Shown here: piece after piece, positions 25,123-34,757 of the stretch | How the letters are laid out: every line of letters begins with the position of its first letter | How positions within the stretch are numbered: the stretch's first letter is position 1 | Assembly: GCF_001678845.1 (NCBI RefSeq) | Contig: NZ_MAIQ01000010.1 | Span: 1 to 64,000 of the forward strand | Length of the DNA stretch: 64,000 bases | DNA from: Christensenella intestinihominis | GTDB taxonomy: Bacteria; Bacillota; Clostridia; Christensenellales; Christensenellaceae | Direction: 5' to 3' | Translations under genes and position numbers: made by a program | Notes under the pieces: generated by a model | The model's database searches: none | Told to the model about the DNA's origin: nothing | What the model saw: the letters and a program-made list of their open reading frames with translations, nothing else

Positions 25123-27030
25123 TTACCAGCTTCCGCCGCCGCCTCCGAAACCGCCGCCGGAAAATCCGCCGCCCGAGAAACCGCCGCCACCGCCGATTCC
25201 GCCGCCGCCTCCGAAACCGCTTCCGCCCGAGCTTTTGGTGACCATCATGCTTTGCTGCGTATAATACAGGTTGTTTGAAATCGTGCTGGCAAACCAGACC
25301 GTCGTGAATACGGAGCCGTTATAACCGTAATACCAGCTTGGCGGCGCGACCGCGATGCTTTCAAACTGCTTGGCCCATTTATCCGTCACCCCGAGCACGT
25401 ATGCATAGGGGAGGATGCTGTAAAAATATTGAGGATCGCTCTCCACAAGCATTTTAAGCTTATCCGCTTCCACCGTTTCAATGAAATGCTTGAGGCCGAG
25501 AATACGGCCCGACCACTGCGCGCCGCGCTCCGTGCGCCGCCGCATCCCCGCCGCGAGGATCATCCCGATGACTGTCGCCGCAAGGGGCACGATTGTCCAC
25601 ATGCCGAAGGCATCCGCGCTGAACAGCGCCATAATTCCAAGGAAGGCCGCAATCAGGATAATATTTACAATCATGAAGCCCGTCTTGGTGGAAAGCTTTT
25701 CCGATTTCCATTTATGGATATTCGTGCACAGCATGGAGGTGAATACACTTCCAAATATGCACGCGATGATCCCTGAAAAGACTGCCGCGAAAGGATCGAA
25801 TTCCTCGAGATAGTTGGCAAACCCGAACATCAGTACGGCGGGAAACGCCGCGAGCACGCCCGCGATTTTCTGCCTGCGCACCGATTTTTTCGTAAATACA
25901 AGGTTTTGCTCCATCTGGTATTTATCCCTGATGCGGTCCTTTACCGCCGCAATCGTGGACGCGAACTTATATTGCATATCCTTGACGGCGACGCTGTCCC
26001 TTCCCGCAAACATTTTATCGAACAGTATCCGTTCGTAATCGTTCGCCGTATCCGGCAGGTCCTTCAATTTTTGGAACCGCAGGTTTTTCTTATCCTCCTG
26101 GTGGATTTCAAGGTTGCCCTGGTCCGCCCAGTAGATGAGCAGCGAGACCGCGTCCTTATCCTCTACCACGCCGTCGATGATATATCCCACGTCTGCCGAA
26201 TTCATGCCCTCCGGCGGATAAAATTCGACCGTCTGTACCTCGCGCTTTTTTTCGCCCGCGGTCACGTACATCAGGAATACGATGGTAAGGACGGCAAGGC
26301 CGCCGATGATCCATGGGAATATCTGGCTGTGCGGATCGCGCGCGCCGACATAATAGCCGTCCGGGAGCTCTATACGGATGTTGACGCCTTCGTACGGCGC
26401 AATTTGCTGGTTGATTTCGCCCGTGACCGTATTTCCGTCCACCTGGTATTTGAGCGCGTCCATATTATAGCCGGAGGTTCCATAGGAACCCGTGGAAAAG
26501 CCGACGCTGCCCGCGTCGAACTCTTTGGGCATATGGATGTTAAACGAAAAATGCTCGATCGGCGCCGCCCACGACGGGGCGATCAGGTTGAAATAAAATT
26601 CGTCGAACCCGGATTGGCCGTCGTCGCCCGGGTCGAACAAATAGCCGAAATGATACTCCTTCGTTCCCGTTACATATTGATCCGGGTCCCCGATTTTAAT
26701 GACAAAGGTGTCCCCATTCCTATCCGTATCGTATTGCCCGTCCGCGAATACGCCGCTTACAAGCACCTGGTATGTGTCGTTGTAAACCTTCCCGTCATGC
26801 CTGCGGGAAATTTCAGCGCGCGTCGGAACGTCTACGCGGAGACCGTGGGCCGGCGTCATCCAATTGACAGTCATCGTATCTTCAATACTGTAGGTATTAT
26901 TTTCATGCACCGTGATTTCGCGGTGGTAATCCTCGATGACATAGCTGGCATCCGCCGCGAACCCGGCAGCCGGAACGGCCGACAGGAGAAGGACAAGCAG
27001 CACTGTCAAAACCAATAAAAATTTTTTCAT
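25123..27030 (-). CDS. DUF2207 membrane protein with glycine-rich tail
   Basis: A 635-residue protein. An N-terminal signal peptide (about 1-25) precedes the extracellular DUF2207 domain, with YVIEDYHREITVHENNTYSI. A transmembrane helix lies near residues 230-250 (IIGGLAVLTIVFLMYVT). A cytoplasmic region and further helices follow around 385-490. The C-terminus is a serine/glycine tail of repeated GGGGG and FSGGG units. DUF2207 proteins are often found next to LemA, as here, and their role is unknown, perhaps in envelope stress or surface assembly. A 9-bp hairpin separates it from lemA. No signs of truncation. Confidence 0.88.
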   Translation of the reverse strand: MKKFLLVLTVLLVLLLSAVPAAGFAADASYVIEDYHREITVHENNTYSIEDTMTVNWMTPAHGLRVDVPTRAEISRRHDGKVYNDTYQVLVSGVFADGQYDTDRNGDTFVIKIGDPDQYVTGTKEYHFGYLFDPGDDGQSGFDEFYFNLIAPSWAAPIEHFSFNIHMPKEFDAGSVGFSTGSYGTSGYNMDALKYQVDGNTVTGEINQQIAPYEGVNIRIELPDGYYVGARDPHSQIFPWIIGGLAVLTIVFLMYVTAGEKKREVQTVEFYPPEGMNSADVGYIIDGVVEDKDAVSLLIYWADQGNLEIHQEDKKNLRFQKLKDLPDTANDYERILFDKMFAGRDSVAVKDMQYKFASTIAAVKDRIRDKYQMEQNLVFTKKSVRRQKIAGVLAAFPAVLMFGFANYLEEFDPFAAVFSGIIACIFGSVFTSMLCTNIHKWKSEKLSTKTGFMIVNIILIAAFLGIMALFSADAFGMWTIVPLAATVIGMILAAGMRRRTERGAQWSGRILGLKHFIETVEADKLKMLVESDPQYFYSILPYAYVLGVTDKWAKQFESIAVAPPSWYYGYNGSVFTTVWFASTISNNLYYTQQSMMVTKSSGGSGFGGGGGIGGGGGFSGGGFSGGGFGGGGGSW

Positions 27031-27050
27031 AATTCCTCTTTAGGCAAAAT

Positions 27051-27072
27051 CGCAGCCGCAAAAGCGGCTGCG
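27051..27072 (-). other. Intercistronic hairpin between lemA and DUF2207 gene
   Basis: A perfect 9-bp stem, CGCAGCCGC with its complement around a 4-nt loop. On the minus strand it is followed only by a short T4 tract, so it may weaken rather than end transcription from lemA into the DUF2207 gene. Confidence 0.5.
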
Positions 27073-27091
27073 CATTTTGTTTTTATGTTGT

Positions 27092-27664
27092 TTAGAACTG
27101 CACCTTCACGTTTTCGCGTTCCGCTTCGTTCGATACCTCGAACATCGGCTGCTTCGTGAAATTGAACTTTTTGGCAATCAGCCGCGTCGGGAAGGTTTCG
27201 AGCTTGGTGTTGAACATCCTTACGTTCGCGTTATAGTATTTGCGCGCGTTCGCGAGGTCTGTTTCCACCATGTTGAGCTGGTTCTGCAAATCGAGGAAAT
27301 TTGTGTTCGCCTTGAGGTCCGGGTATGCTTCCGCAACCGCGAACAGGCTCCTGAGCGTCCCGGAAAGGATGTTTTCATTCGCGAGCCGTTCCTCCGTTGT
27401 GGAAGAATTTGCCACGCTGTTCCTGGCCGCCGTTACTTCGTCGAGCGTCCCGCGCTCGTGCGCCGCATAGCCCTTGACCGTTTCCACAAGGTTCGGGATC
27501 AGGTCAAACCTCTTTTTGAGATAAACATCGATCGTCGCAAATGCCTCTTCGATGCCGTTCTTCATCTTGATGAAGTTATTGTAAGCGACAATGTACCAGA
27601 TTACAATGATGACAACAATGGCCACCACCACACCGATTAATATCCAAAGCCATGTCAAATCCAT
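27092..27664 (-). CDS. LemA family protein
   Basis: A 190-residue LemA protein. One N-terminal transmembrane helix (about 5-27, ILIGVVVAIVVIIVIWYIV) precedes a long helical bundle. The family signature appears as DVYLKKRFDLIPNLVETVKGY and ANTNFLDLQNQLNMVETDLA, and the end reads FPTRLIAKKFNFTKQPMFEV. The function is not established; it commonly pairs with a DUF2207 or TPM-domain protein, and the gene immediately downstream is DUF2207. The start ATG follows AGGAGA. Confidence 0.93.
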   Translation of the reverse strand: MDLTWLWILIGVVVAIVVIIVIWYIVAYNNFIKMKNGIEEAFATIDVYLKKRFDLIPNLVETVKGYAAHERGTLDEVTAARNSVANSSTTEERLANENILSGTLRSLFAVAEAYPDLKANTNFLDLQNQLNMVETDLANARKYYNANVRMFNTKLETFPTRLIAKKFNFTKQPMFEVSNEAERENVKVQF

Positions 27665-27700
27665 CAGATTTCTCCTTTCGGGAAAATTCCCATTTGAGCG

Positions 27701-28045
27701 TTAACCCTTTACAATGATTGCATGGAACACCAGTTCCCCGCCGCCCGTATTCTTAAGGCCGTGCATTTCCCCGTCGTAGCAGATCGTTACGTCGCCTGCC
27801 TTGACGGGCACTGTTTTGCCGTTGTCGTTATACTCGCCGCTGCCCTGCGTCAGGCAATAGATTTCCGCCTCGCCGTGGTGCGGATGATCGCTTACCGTGG
27901 CGCCCGGCTCGAGCGTGATCGTCGTGAGGAGCGAAAGGTTCGGGCACATTTTTTCGTCCCCCAGCCAGTTGTAAAGCTGCGCGTTTCCTTTGCCGTCCCC
28001 GCCAAGCTTATCCGCGTTTACCGCCTCGTGTTTTCCAATAATCAT
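27701..28045 (-). CDS. Small cupin-domain protein
   Basis: A 114-residue single-domain cupin. Motif 1 is visible as SDHPHHGEAEIYCLTQGSGEY (metal-binding His, His and Glu) and motif 2 near GDVTICYDGEMHGLKN (His). It has the normal size of small metal-binding cupins, which act as isomerases, dioxygenases or sugar-binding sensors. It lies 36 nt upstream of lemA in the same direction. No catalytic role can be assigned from context. Confidence 0.82.
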   Translation of the reverse strand: MIIGKHEAVNADKLGGDGKGNAQLYNWLGDEKMCPNLSLLTTITLEPGATVSDHPHHGEAEIYCLTQGSGEYNDNGKTVPVKAGDVTICYDGEMHGLKNTGGGELVFHAIIVKG

Positions 28046-28179
28046 TCCTTATTCTCCTATCTGGTTATTAAGTTAGCCTTGATGTCCTTTTAATACCGCC
28101 GCGCGGGAACCGTCCAATTCGGCCATGCCGCAAGGGCGTGGACAAATTGCGATGGGACCCGGCGGTTCTTTTTTCCTCC

Positions 28180-28209
28180 GTCCCGAAGCACCGCGGTGCA
28201 TTGCGGGAC
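28180..28209 (-). other. Hairpin just after hom
   Basis: GTCCCG (28180-28185) pairs with CGGGAC (28204-28209) and encloses a self-complementary GCACCGCGGTGC. It lies 3 nt from the hom stop codon. The minus strand continues with A-runs, not T-runs, so it is a 3'-end stabiliser or weak terminator. The rest of the 166-nt gap to the cupin gene shows only weak pairing. Confidence 0.45.
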
Positions 28210-28211
28210 AA

Positions 28212-29489
28212 TTATTTTTCAACGCGGATGCAGTTAGGAACGCCGACCACCGCGTCGAGCTCCTTGATTTCTTCGATTGCCTGGCGAAGGTCGAGCTCGT
28301 GCGCCGGATGCGTTACCATAATCAGCGGCGCGCTTATTTCGCCCGGCTTCGCGCCCTTCTGGATCACGCTTTCGATGCTTACGTCGTGCTTCCCGAAAAT
28401 CCCCGCGATTTTCGCAAGGACGCCCGGCTTATCCTGCACCTCCGTACGGATGAAATATTCGGTCAGCCAGTTGTCGTTGAATTTTACCTGGTCCGCCTCA
28501 TAGGTGTTTTCAAACGTCGCATAACGCGGATTATCCGCATGGTGCACCGCATAAACCATATCCGACACAAGCGCGCTCGCCGTCGGGAAGTCTCCCGCGC
28601 CCTTGCCGTACCACATCATCTCGCCCACGGCGCTTCCGTTGATAAAGATGGCGTTGAACGAACCCTTGATGCTCGCAAGGGCGTGGTCCTTGCCGATCAT
28701 CGTCGGATGCACGCGCACCTCGATGCTGCCGTCCTTATCCTTCTTGCCGATGGCCAGCAGCTTCACCACATAGCCGAGCTCCCGGCCGATGGCGATATCC
28801 GCCTCGGTGATTTTCGTGATGCCCTCGCAATAGATTTTATCCACGGGCACGCGCGCGTGGAACGCCATGGATGCAAGGATTGACAGCTTATACCGCGCGT
28901 CATATCCCTCGACGTCGCTTTCCGGGTTTGCTTCCGCATAACCAAGCTCCTGCGCTTCCTTGAGCACGTCGGCAAAATCACGGCCCTCGTCGTCCATTTT
29001 CGTGAGGATATAATTCGTCGTCCCGTTGACGATGCCGTATATGCGGTCGATGCTGTTTGCCTGCATGGAATCGTTTAACGCCCGCAGGATCGGGATGCCG
29101 CCGCCCACGGCCGCCTCGAAATAGAACCCTGCGCCGCTGCGTTTCGCCGCCGCTTCAAGGTCCGGCCAGTTCTGGGAAATCATGTCCTTGTTGGCGGAAA
29201 CCACGGTTTTCCCCGCTTCGAGCGCCTTCAGGATAAATTCCTTGGACGGGTGCTGCCCGCCCATGACCTCGGCCACAATGGAAATCTCCGGATCGTTCAC
29301 AATCTCGTCGATATCCTTTGCTTTCTTTTCTTCCGGCACATCCACCGCATAAGAGAGGGCCAGCGTCTTTTTGACCTCGAGGCGGATTCCGTCCTTGTGC
29401 TCGATGTTTTTGCCTTCCCGTTCAATCAGCTGGTAGATGCCGCCGCCGACGGTACCCATGCCGAGAATTGCCACTTTTACGTCTTTCAT
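28212..29489 (-). CDS. hom: Homoserine dehydrogenase
   Basis: A 425-residue enzyme that reduces aspartate semialdehyde to homoserine, the branch point to threonine and methionine. It has the Rossmann loop VAILGMGTVGGG, VSANKDMIS and the catalytic region GGGIPILRAL plus GIVNGTTNYILTKM, and the family segment PESDVEGYDARYKLSIL. A C-terminal ACT domain (about 345-425, starting YFIRTEVQDKPGVLAKIAGIF) should give feedback inhibition by threonine. The start is ATG 29489 after AAGGAG; a longer frame upstream adds no family sequence. It follows coaX by 32 nt and supplies metY's pathway elsewhere in the window. Confidence 0.95.
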   Translation of the reverse strand: MKDVKVAILGMGTVGGGIYQLIEREGKNIEHKDGIRLEVKKTLALSYAVDVPEEKKAKDIDEIVNDPEISIVAEVMGGQHPSKEFILKALEAGKTVVSANKDMISQNWPDLEAAAKRSGAGFYFEAAVGGGIPILRALNDSMQANSIDRIYGIVNGTTNYILTKMDDEGRDFADVLKEAQELGYAEANPESDVEGYDARYKLSILASMAFHARVPVDKIYCEGITKITEADIAIGRELGYVVKLLAIGKKDKDGSIEVRVHPTMIGKDHALASIKGSFNAIFINGSAVGEMMWYGKGAGDFPTASALVSDMVYAVHHADNPRYATFENTYEADQVKFNDNWLTEYFIRTEVQDKPGVLAKIAGIFGKHDVSIESVIQKGAKPGEISAPLIMVTHPAHELDLRQAIEEIKELDAVVGVPNCIRVEK

Positions 29490-29521
29490 ATTCCTTACTC
29501 CTTCACCTGCCGGGCCGCGCC

Positions 29522-30283
29522 TCAGCAATTTTTCATATAAATCTTATTGAGACCGATCAGCGTAAGCGTCGGTATGATCTCGTCGATACAATTCGTCTCC
29601 TGCGCGATCAGCCCGGAAAAACCGCCTGTCGCCACGACCTTTGCGCCGCCCATTTCGGCCTTCATCTTTTCCACGATATACTGCACCTGCCCCACATAGC
29701 CGTAGATGATGCCCGACTGCATGGACGTAACCGTCGTTTTGTTGATGACCGTTTCCGGGCGCTTGAGCTCGATACGCGGCAGCTTGGCGGCGTTTTCCGT
29801 CAGCGCGTCGGACGCGATCCGCAGCCCCGGGCAGATGGCCCCGCCGAGAAAATCCCCTTTTTCGGAAATTGCGCCGAAACTCGTCGCCGTGCCGAAGTCT
29901 ATGGTGATGACCGGGCCGCCAAAAAGTTCAAAGGCCCCGACCGCGTTCACAATGCGGTCCGTGCCGAGTTCCTTGGGGTTATCGTACTTTATATTGATCC
30001 CCGTTTTGATGCCCGGCCCCACAAACATCGGCTTTTTCTTGAAATACTCGCGCGCCATGTGGTCGAGCGTATAGTTGATGGACGGAATGACGGACGAAAT
30101 AATAATCCCCTCCACGTCCATCGGCGTGTGCTCGAGATAACTGAAAAAATCAATCATCTGGATTCCGTACTGGTCGGACGTTGCGTCGATGTCCGTCGTC
30201 ATACGGAACGAATGCACAAGCACATTTCCCTGGAACATTCCGCACTTGATGTTGGTGTTGCCCACATCCATCACAAATATCAT
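29522..30283 (-). CDS. coaX: Type III pantothenate kinase
   Basis: A 253-residue enzyme for the first step of CoA synthesis. It is of the ASKHA fold: phosphate loop MIFVMDVGNTNIKCGMF, DRIVNAVGAFELFGGPVITIDFGTATSFGAIS (metal and pantothenate site) and a C-terminal KVVATGGFSGLIA. Type III kinases are not feedback-inhibited by CoA and need a monovalent cation. The start at ATG 30283 gives the standard N-terminus; AAAGGAG lies about 12 nt upstream, which is longer than ideal. It is between the ECF S-component gene and hom, consistent with pantothenate import and phosphorylation in one unit. Confidence 0.95.
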   Translation of the reverse strand: MIFVMDVGNTNIKCGMFQGNVLVHSFRMTTDIDATSDQYGIQMIDFFSYLEHTPMDVEGIIISSVIPSINYTLDHMAREYFKKKPMFVGPGIKTGINIKYDNPKELGTDRIVNAVGAFELFGGPVITIDFGTATSFGAISEKGDFLGGAICPGLRIASDALTENAAKLPRIELKRPETVINKTTVTSMQSGIIYGYVGQVQYIVEKMKAEMGGAKVVATGGFSGLIAQETNCIDEIIPTLTLIGLNKIYMKNC

Positions 30284-30323
30284 CTGCTGTAAAGTCTCCT
30301 TTGGGCGCGCCGCCTTCGCGCGC

Positions 30324-30914
30324 TTATTCCGCCTGTTTCTGTTCCGCAGGGGCCGCATTTCCAATAGCCGGCACCGTTTTTTTCAGGGCGCGTACGATGG
30401 GCGGGCACAAAAGCGCCGCCACCACCGCTTCAATAATCCCGTTGAGGAGCGCCACCGAAAGGATAATGCCGCTTGCCACAATTCCGGAAAAGAACGCGTA
30501 CAGGAACCCGAGATAGAGCACCGTGTTCGTAAGCGACCCTGCCACCGCCGCAACCCCGATATTAAGGAGCTCTTTTTTCGAGCGCATCGCGCGGTATACA
30601 AGTGCGACCACAAAGGGGATCAAAAGACGCGGCACAATGATGTTTATCATCAGCAGCACCGGGTTCGCCGCGAGCAGCGTCGGGCCGAATACATCGCCCG
30701 GAATCTTCGCGATGCTGGTGACCGCAAAGAGCGCCGCGAGCGCAAGGCCCGCTTTCCATCCGAGGGTCAGCGTCCCGATGATAACCGGCAGGCACATCAG
30801 CGTAATCACGATGCCGAAGGGCGTCTGGATGTAGCCGATGGGCGTAAAGCCGAAGATCAGGGTGATGGCGATTAAAATCGCCGTCAGGGTCAGCGTTCTT
30901 GTTTTTGTTTTCAT
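30324..30914 (-). CDS. panT: ECF transporter S component, probably pantothenate
   Basis: A 196-residue hydrophobic protein with about six membrane helices. It matches ECF-type substrate-binding subunits: TLTAILIAITLIFGFTPIGYI near the start, then TLGWKAGLALAALFAVTS and a conserved LTNTVLYLGFLYAF. It would use the shared EcfAA'T energising module encoded elsewhere. It lies 40 nt upstream of coaX, and the substrate guess (pantothenate) comes from that context. GGAGG precedes ATG 30914 by 5 nt. Confidence 0.78.
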   Translation of the reverse strand: MKTKTRTLTLTAILIAITLIFGFTPIGYIQTPFGIVITLMCLPVIIGTLTLGWKAGLALAALFAVTSIAKIPGDVFGPTLLAANPVLLMINIIVPRLLIPFVVALVYRAMRSKKELLNIGVAAVAGSLTNTVLYLGFLYAFFSGIVASGIILSVALLNGIIEAVVAALLCPPIVRALKKTVPAIGNAAPAEQKQAE

Positions 30915-31051
30915 GTTTACCTCCGCTCGAGTTCCGCGCACGGCGGATACCCTACCTTAGTGAATTTTTATGGAACGCGGTTTACCCGTGCGCTTCGCGG
31001 TTATCATAACCCTACAAAAAGCGATAGCGCCGGATACGTTTCCAATTATTT

Positions 31052-31081
31052 ATTATATCGCAGGAAGGCGCTACATTGCAA
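31052..31081 (-). promoter_or_regulatory. Promoter of the panT-coaX-hom unit
   Basis: On the minus strand TTGCAA (31076-31081), an 18-bp spacer and TATAAT (31052-31057). The leader to ATG 30914 would be about 130 nt, with only weak pairing visible. Confidence 0.55.
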
Positions 31082-31136
31082 GGAATTATCAAAGGTTCCG
31101 GGATTCTTTTCCCGGAGGAAAAGGGGAAACAGGATT

Positions 31137-31640
31137 ATGTTCGTAATGACTTATCGAATGGAAGAAGAAAAGCATGAAAAAAATATACGTACCGTAAGGA
31201 TGATCGCGGCGGTGGCCGCAACGGCGGCGGGCGCGGTGGCCGCGAGCCTTTCAACGGACACCTCTTCCGCATGGTACGAGGGACTTACGCTTTCGCCCCT
31301 CCAGCCGCCGCCGTGGGTATTTGCGGCGGTATGGACGGCCTTATACGTCCTGATTGCGGTTTCTTTTGCCCTCGTGGTCTCGAAAAGGCGCGTTTGCGGC
31401 CCGGCAGTGATCGGTTTTATCATCAACATTGTGCTGAATGCGTTGTGGTCTCCCATATTTTTCCTGGCGTACGCACCCGGTCCTGCGCTGGCAGTTATGG
31501 CCGCCCTGATTGTAAACCTTATTATTTTGATGCGCAACGTTTCCCGCGTGAGCCGCCCCGCGTTCCGTATGCTGGTTCCTTACCTCGTCTGGCTCGGCAT
31601 CGCGGCAATCCTCAATATATCCGTCCTTGTCCTGAACTGA
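31137..31640 (+). CDS. tspO: TspO/MBR family membrane protein
   Basis: A 167-residue, five-helix membrane protein of the TspO (peripheral benzodiazepine receptor) family. Family signatures: WYEGLTLSPLQPPPWVFAA (helix 1-2 loop), AVWTALYVLIAVSF and LNALWSPIFFLAY. TspO proteins bind porphyrins or related ligands and influence stress responses. The start is ATG 31137, with AGGAT nearby; ATG 31158 (giving 160 residues) also fits the family. It is a single-gene unit divergent from panT and ends in a strong terminator. Confidence 0.88.
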   Translation: MFVMTYRMEEEKHEKNIRTVRMIAAVAATAAGAVAASLSTDTSSAWYEGLTLSPLQPPPWVFAAVWTALYVLIAVSFALVVSKRRVCGPAVIGFIINIVLNALWSPIFFLAYAPGPALAVMAALIVNLIILMRNVSRVSRPAFRMLVPYLVWLGIAAILNISVLVLN

Positions 31641-31660
31641 CGTTTCCTTCAAAACAGGAA

Positions 31661-31702
31661 AAAGGCTGCCCCGTCTTCACTTTACCGGGGCAGCCTTTTT
31701 TT
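31661..31702. terminator. Bidirectional terminator after tspO
   Basis: A 13-bp stem beginning AAAGGCTGCCCCG (31661-31673, pairing to 31686-31698) with a 12-nt loop and a T-run. It serves both tspO and the minus-strand phosphonate operon. Confidence 0.93.
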
Positions 31703-31711
31703 CTGTTGCCG

Positions 31712-32872
31712 TCACACCGTTTCCCATTGTTCGCGGACCAGGATATCCCTCTTTTTAAGCGCGTCTATAACCTCCTGCGGACGGAAGGCGTCTTCGGGGA
31801 TCAGCACACCCGGTTTCCCGGCGCCGCCTTTGGCCAGTATTTCCGCCGCAATGGCAAGCGGGATGCCCACATTGCGCGTATAGGCGCGCAGGCCTTCCCA
31901 TCCGGGCACGCTGCCGTCCGAGGCGGGATGGGTATGGGTCAGTATTGCGCGTGTTTTCCTGCCGTCCACGGTTCCCACAACCTCGATGTGCAGCGCATAG
32001 CCGTAAAGCGCGGTGGTTTTGCCCTGCTCGCTGTTTAAAAGGTAGCCGCCGATCAGGTCCATGAGGCCGGCGGTTTCATTTCCCACCCGTACCTCCGGGT
32101 TTTTGAGTATGCCATAATCATACAGGCCGCGGACAAGCGTCATGTTCTCTTTGGGCCATGTGCCGCGCACCTCGACCAGGCGCACGCCTTTTTCCTTTAA
32201 GGCCTGCGAGAGGGTAAGCGTTTCCGAATGCGGGATGATATACTGCTCCGTTTCCCCGTAGGGCTCCGGGAGCATCACTTTGCGTGGACGGGCAAAGGGC
32301 GGCACCTGCTTATATTCCCCGTCTTCAAACACGATGCGGCCGGGAAGGTCCGGGTCGTATTCATAGGTGGTGGTTTCGGTGATGGATTTTGAGAACGCGA
32401 ACGGACGGAACGCGCCGTGCGACACATAAACTTCCTCCACCGTATCCATTTTGTTCGCCGCGTACATTGCCATCATCTGCGTCACGCCGGGCGTCATGCC
32501 AAAACCGGGAACGCATGTTTTTCCCGCCTGACGGAACAGGTCCGCCCACTGGTTTTCCTCGCCGAAACCGTTGAGGTTGACCCCGTGGCAGCCCGCTTTG
32601 GCGATGCACTCCGTGGATTTTCCATTGAGGGTGATCTGCGTGCCGTCCATCACCACGTCGTATCCCTTCATCTTTTCCGCGGTTCCGTCCACATCCGTTA
32701 CGTCTGAAAACACCACGTCCACGCGCGGATCATTAAGCCATTCCTTCACGCGCTGCGCTTCGGCAACATCGTAGTCGCCGATCGTAATCCGCTCAAAATC
32801 CGAGTGCTGCGTAAGGTCATACACCGATTCGCGGCAGATACGCCCCGCGCCGCCCAGACAAAATACTTTCAT
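31712..32872 (-). CDS. Saccharopine-dehydrogenase-like oxidoreductase in phosphonate operon
   Basis: A 386-residue NAD(P)-binding protein of the saccharopine dehydrogenase superfamily. The N-terminal Rossmann fold starts [16 protein letters not shown]. It continues with a segment [15 protein letters not shown] and the family-like [15 protein letters not shown]. The C-terminal catalytic half (about 125-360) is of the usual type. ATG 32872 overlaps the phnW stop in an ATGA junction, so it is translationally coupled to phnW. It has no established function in phosphonate degradation. Plausible roles are reduction or oxidation of an amino-acid or imine by-product, or recycling of the alanine made by PhnW. 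None is proven. Confidence 0.8.
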   Translation of the reverse strand: MKVFCLGGAGRICRESVYDLTQHSDFERITIGDYDVAEAQRVKEWLNDPRVDVVFSDVTDVDGTAEKMKGYDVVMDGTQITLNGKSTECIAKAGCHGVNLNGFGEENQWADLFRQAGKTCVPGFGMTPGVTQMMAMYAANKMDTVEEVYVSHGAFRPFAFSKSITETTTYEYDPDLPGRIVFEDGEYKQVPPFARPRKVMLPEPYGETEQYIIPHSETLTLSQALKEKGVRLVEVRGTWPKENMTLVRGLYDYGILKNPEVRVGNETAGLMDLIGGYLLNSEQGKTTALYGYALHIEVVGTVDGRKTRAILTHTHPASDGSVPGWEGLRAYTRNVGIPLAIAAEILAKGGAGKPGVLIPEDAFRPQEVIDALKKRDILVREQWETV

Positions 32873-33972
32873 TGCATTACCTCCCAAACAATTTCCGTTA
32901 ATTTTTTTATATCACGCGGATAAACCTCGCCGATCGTCCCGATACGGAACGTATCCTCCTGCGAAATTTTCCCCGGATAGAGCACATAACCCCGTTCTTT
33001 TATGGCTTCATAAAACCAGTTGAATTCAAAATGCGCCGCCGGGTAGCGGAAGGAGGTGATGACAGGCGACTGTATCTCCGGCGGGAGCAGCGTCTCAAAG
33101 CCCGCATGCTCCATTCCTTCCACAAGGGCGCTGTGGTTTTCGCAATAGCGTCCATACCGTGCGGCGACGCCGCCTTCGTCGTCAAGCTCAATGAGCGCCT
33201 TTAAAAAGGCCCGCACCACATGCGTGGGCGAGGTGAAGCGCCATTTGCCCGCCGCATCCATGCACCTCCACTGGTCGTACAGGTCGAGGGAATGGGACCG
33301 GGCGTTGCCCCCGCATTCCTCGAGCCGCGCACGGTTTGCAATCACAAAGGCAAACCCCGGGACGCCCTGGATGCATTTATTTGCGGAACTGATGAGGAAA
33401 TCGATGCCCATTTCGCCGATATCCATAGGGATGCCGCCGAACGAGCTCATCGCGTCTGCGATAAAAATTTTGCCGTATTGCTTTGCAACCCCGGCAATTT
33501 CGCGCAGCGGGTTGAGGATGCCCGTCGTGGTCTCGCAGTGGACCATCGCGACATGCGTAATGGCCGGGTCCCTTTCCAGCGTTATTTTTACCTCGCTGAC
33601 GCCGGGAACGGCCGTTTCAGAGTATTCAAGCACCGTATGGCTGATTCCAAGCACCTCCGCCATTTTTTCCATCCGCGCCCCATAGGCGCCGTTGGCAATG
33701 ATGAGCAGTTTCCCGTCCTTCGGTATCACGCTGCCAAGACAGGCTTCCACGGCAAACGACCCGCTTCCCTGCATCAGCACGGCGGTATATTCCTCCGGCT
33801 GCCGCGCCGCGAGGCGAACCAGCTTGCGGCGGATTGCCTGGACAATTTCTTCATTGTAATCCCTGTCCCACGTGCACCAGTCGCGCAGCAGCGCCGCGCG
33901 CACACCCTTTGAGGTGGAAAGCGGCCCGGGCGTGAGCAGCAGGTAGGGATTATCGGGAATGTTTTCGTACAT
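32869..33972 (-). CDS. phnW: 2-Aminoethylphosphonate--pyruvate transaminase
   Basis: A 367-residue PLP aminotransferase that moves the amino group of 2-aminoethylphosphonate to pyruvate, giving phosphonoacetaldehyde and alanine. Seen: [35 protein letters not shown] (PLP phosphate site), [17 protein letters not shown] and the PLP lysine in [17 protein letters not shown]. The length is typical. ATG 33972 follows AAGGAG by 7 nt. It lies 14 nt after phnX. Together with PhnX this gives the standard two-step pathway releasing phosphate and acetaldehyde. Confidence 0.95.
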   Translation of the reverse strand: MYENIPDNPYLLLTPGPLSTSKGVRAALLRDWCTWDRDYNEEIVQAIRRKLVRLAARQPEEYTAVLMQGSGSFAVEACLGSVIPKDGKLLIIANGAYGARMEKMAEVLGISHTVLEYSETAVPGVSEVKITLERDPAITHVAMVHCETTTGILNPLREIAGVAKQYGKIFIADAMSSFGGIPMDIGEMGIDFLISSANKCIQGVPGFAFVIANRARLEECGGNARSHSLDLYDQWRCMDAAGKWRFTSPTHVVRAFLKALIELDDEGGVAARYGRYCENHSALVEGMEHAGFETLLPPEIQSPVITSFRYPAAHFEFNWFYEAIKERGYVLYPGKISQEDTFRIGTIGEVYPRDIKKLTEIVWEVMQ

Positions 33973-33986
33973 GGCGTAACTCCTTT

Positions 33987-34757
33987 CTATCCTTCCAAAA
34001 ACGCGGCGAGCTCGGTAATATCGTTTAAGACCACGTCTGCCCCGGCATCCAGGAACGCCCGGCGCGCCTTTGCGCACGCTTCCGTTTTGGTGGCTTTGTC
34101 CGCGCGTTCCCATTCGGTGAGCGTCCATCCGAGCATGCTGGAACCCTTGACGACGCCGACGGAAATGCAGCCCGCGTTTTTTCCCTCGCGGATATCCGCC
34201 GCGGTATCGCCTACCTTGACCACGTCAAGCACATTTTTTACCTCGAGCTTGCGCAGGTTTTTCCAGATCATGTACGGATAGGGCCGCCCCATCCCGCATA
34301 CGTCGTCCGGCGTGACGACACAGTCCGGCGCGTAGCCGTATTCCTTTGCTTTGGCGGCGACGATTTCCATCATTTCCGCCGTATACCCGGTTGTGGAGCC
34401 GATCTTTATTCCCTTTTCGCGCAGCAGGCTAACCGTTTCGCATACGCCGGGCAGCGGCTCGGTGAAATTTTCGAGCACTGCAAAAAGCTCCGTTTCAAAG
34501 GCGTCATATATCCTTTGGATATCGTTTTCATCGGATGCGCGTCCATATTTTTCCGCGAATTCCGCCGCGAGACGTTCGCCCCGGAGCATTTTTTTGATGT
34601 GGTCCCACTTTTTCATGCCCATAGGGGCGCGGGTTTCTTCGATTGTCGGCCGCAGCCCCGCACGTTCAAACGCTTTTTTGAATGCAGCCACGGGCGCAAA
34701 GCAGCCAAAATCTATGGTTGTGCCCGCCCAGTCCAGTATGACAGTCTTATAATTCAC
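33987..34757 (-). CDS. phnX: Phosphonoacetaldehyde hydrolase (phosphonatase)
   Basis: A 256-residue HAD-superfamily enzyme that cleaves the C-P bond of phosphonoacetaldehyde. The nucleophile Asp is in [16 protein letters not shown], the Schiff-base lysine is in [13 protein letters not shown] (about residue 50), and the HAD metal site reads [18 protein letters not shown]. All key residues of the family are present. Its start overlaps the permease stop by 11 nt, so it is coupled to the transporter genes. Confidence 0.96.
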   Translation of the reverse strand: MNYKTVILDWAGTTIDFGCFAPVAAFKKAFERAGLRPTIEETRAPMGMKKWDHIKKMLRGERLAAEFAEKYGRASDENDIQRIYDAFETELFAVLENFTEPLPGVCETVSLLREKGIKIGSTTGYTAEMMEIVAAKAKEYGYAPDCVVTPDDVCGMGRPYPYMIWKNLRKLEVKNVLDVVKVGDTAADIREGKNAGCISVGVVKGSSMLGWTLTEWERADKATKTEACAKARRAFLDAGADVVLNDITELAAFLEG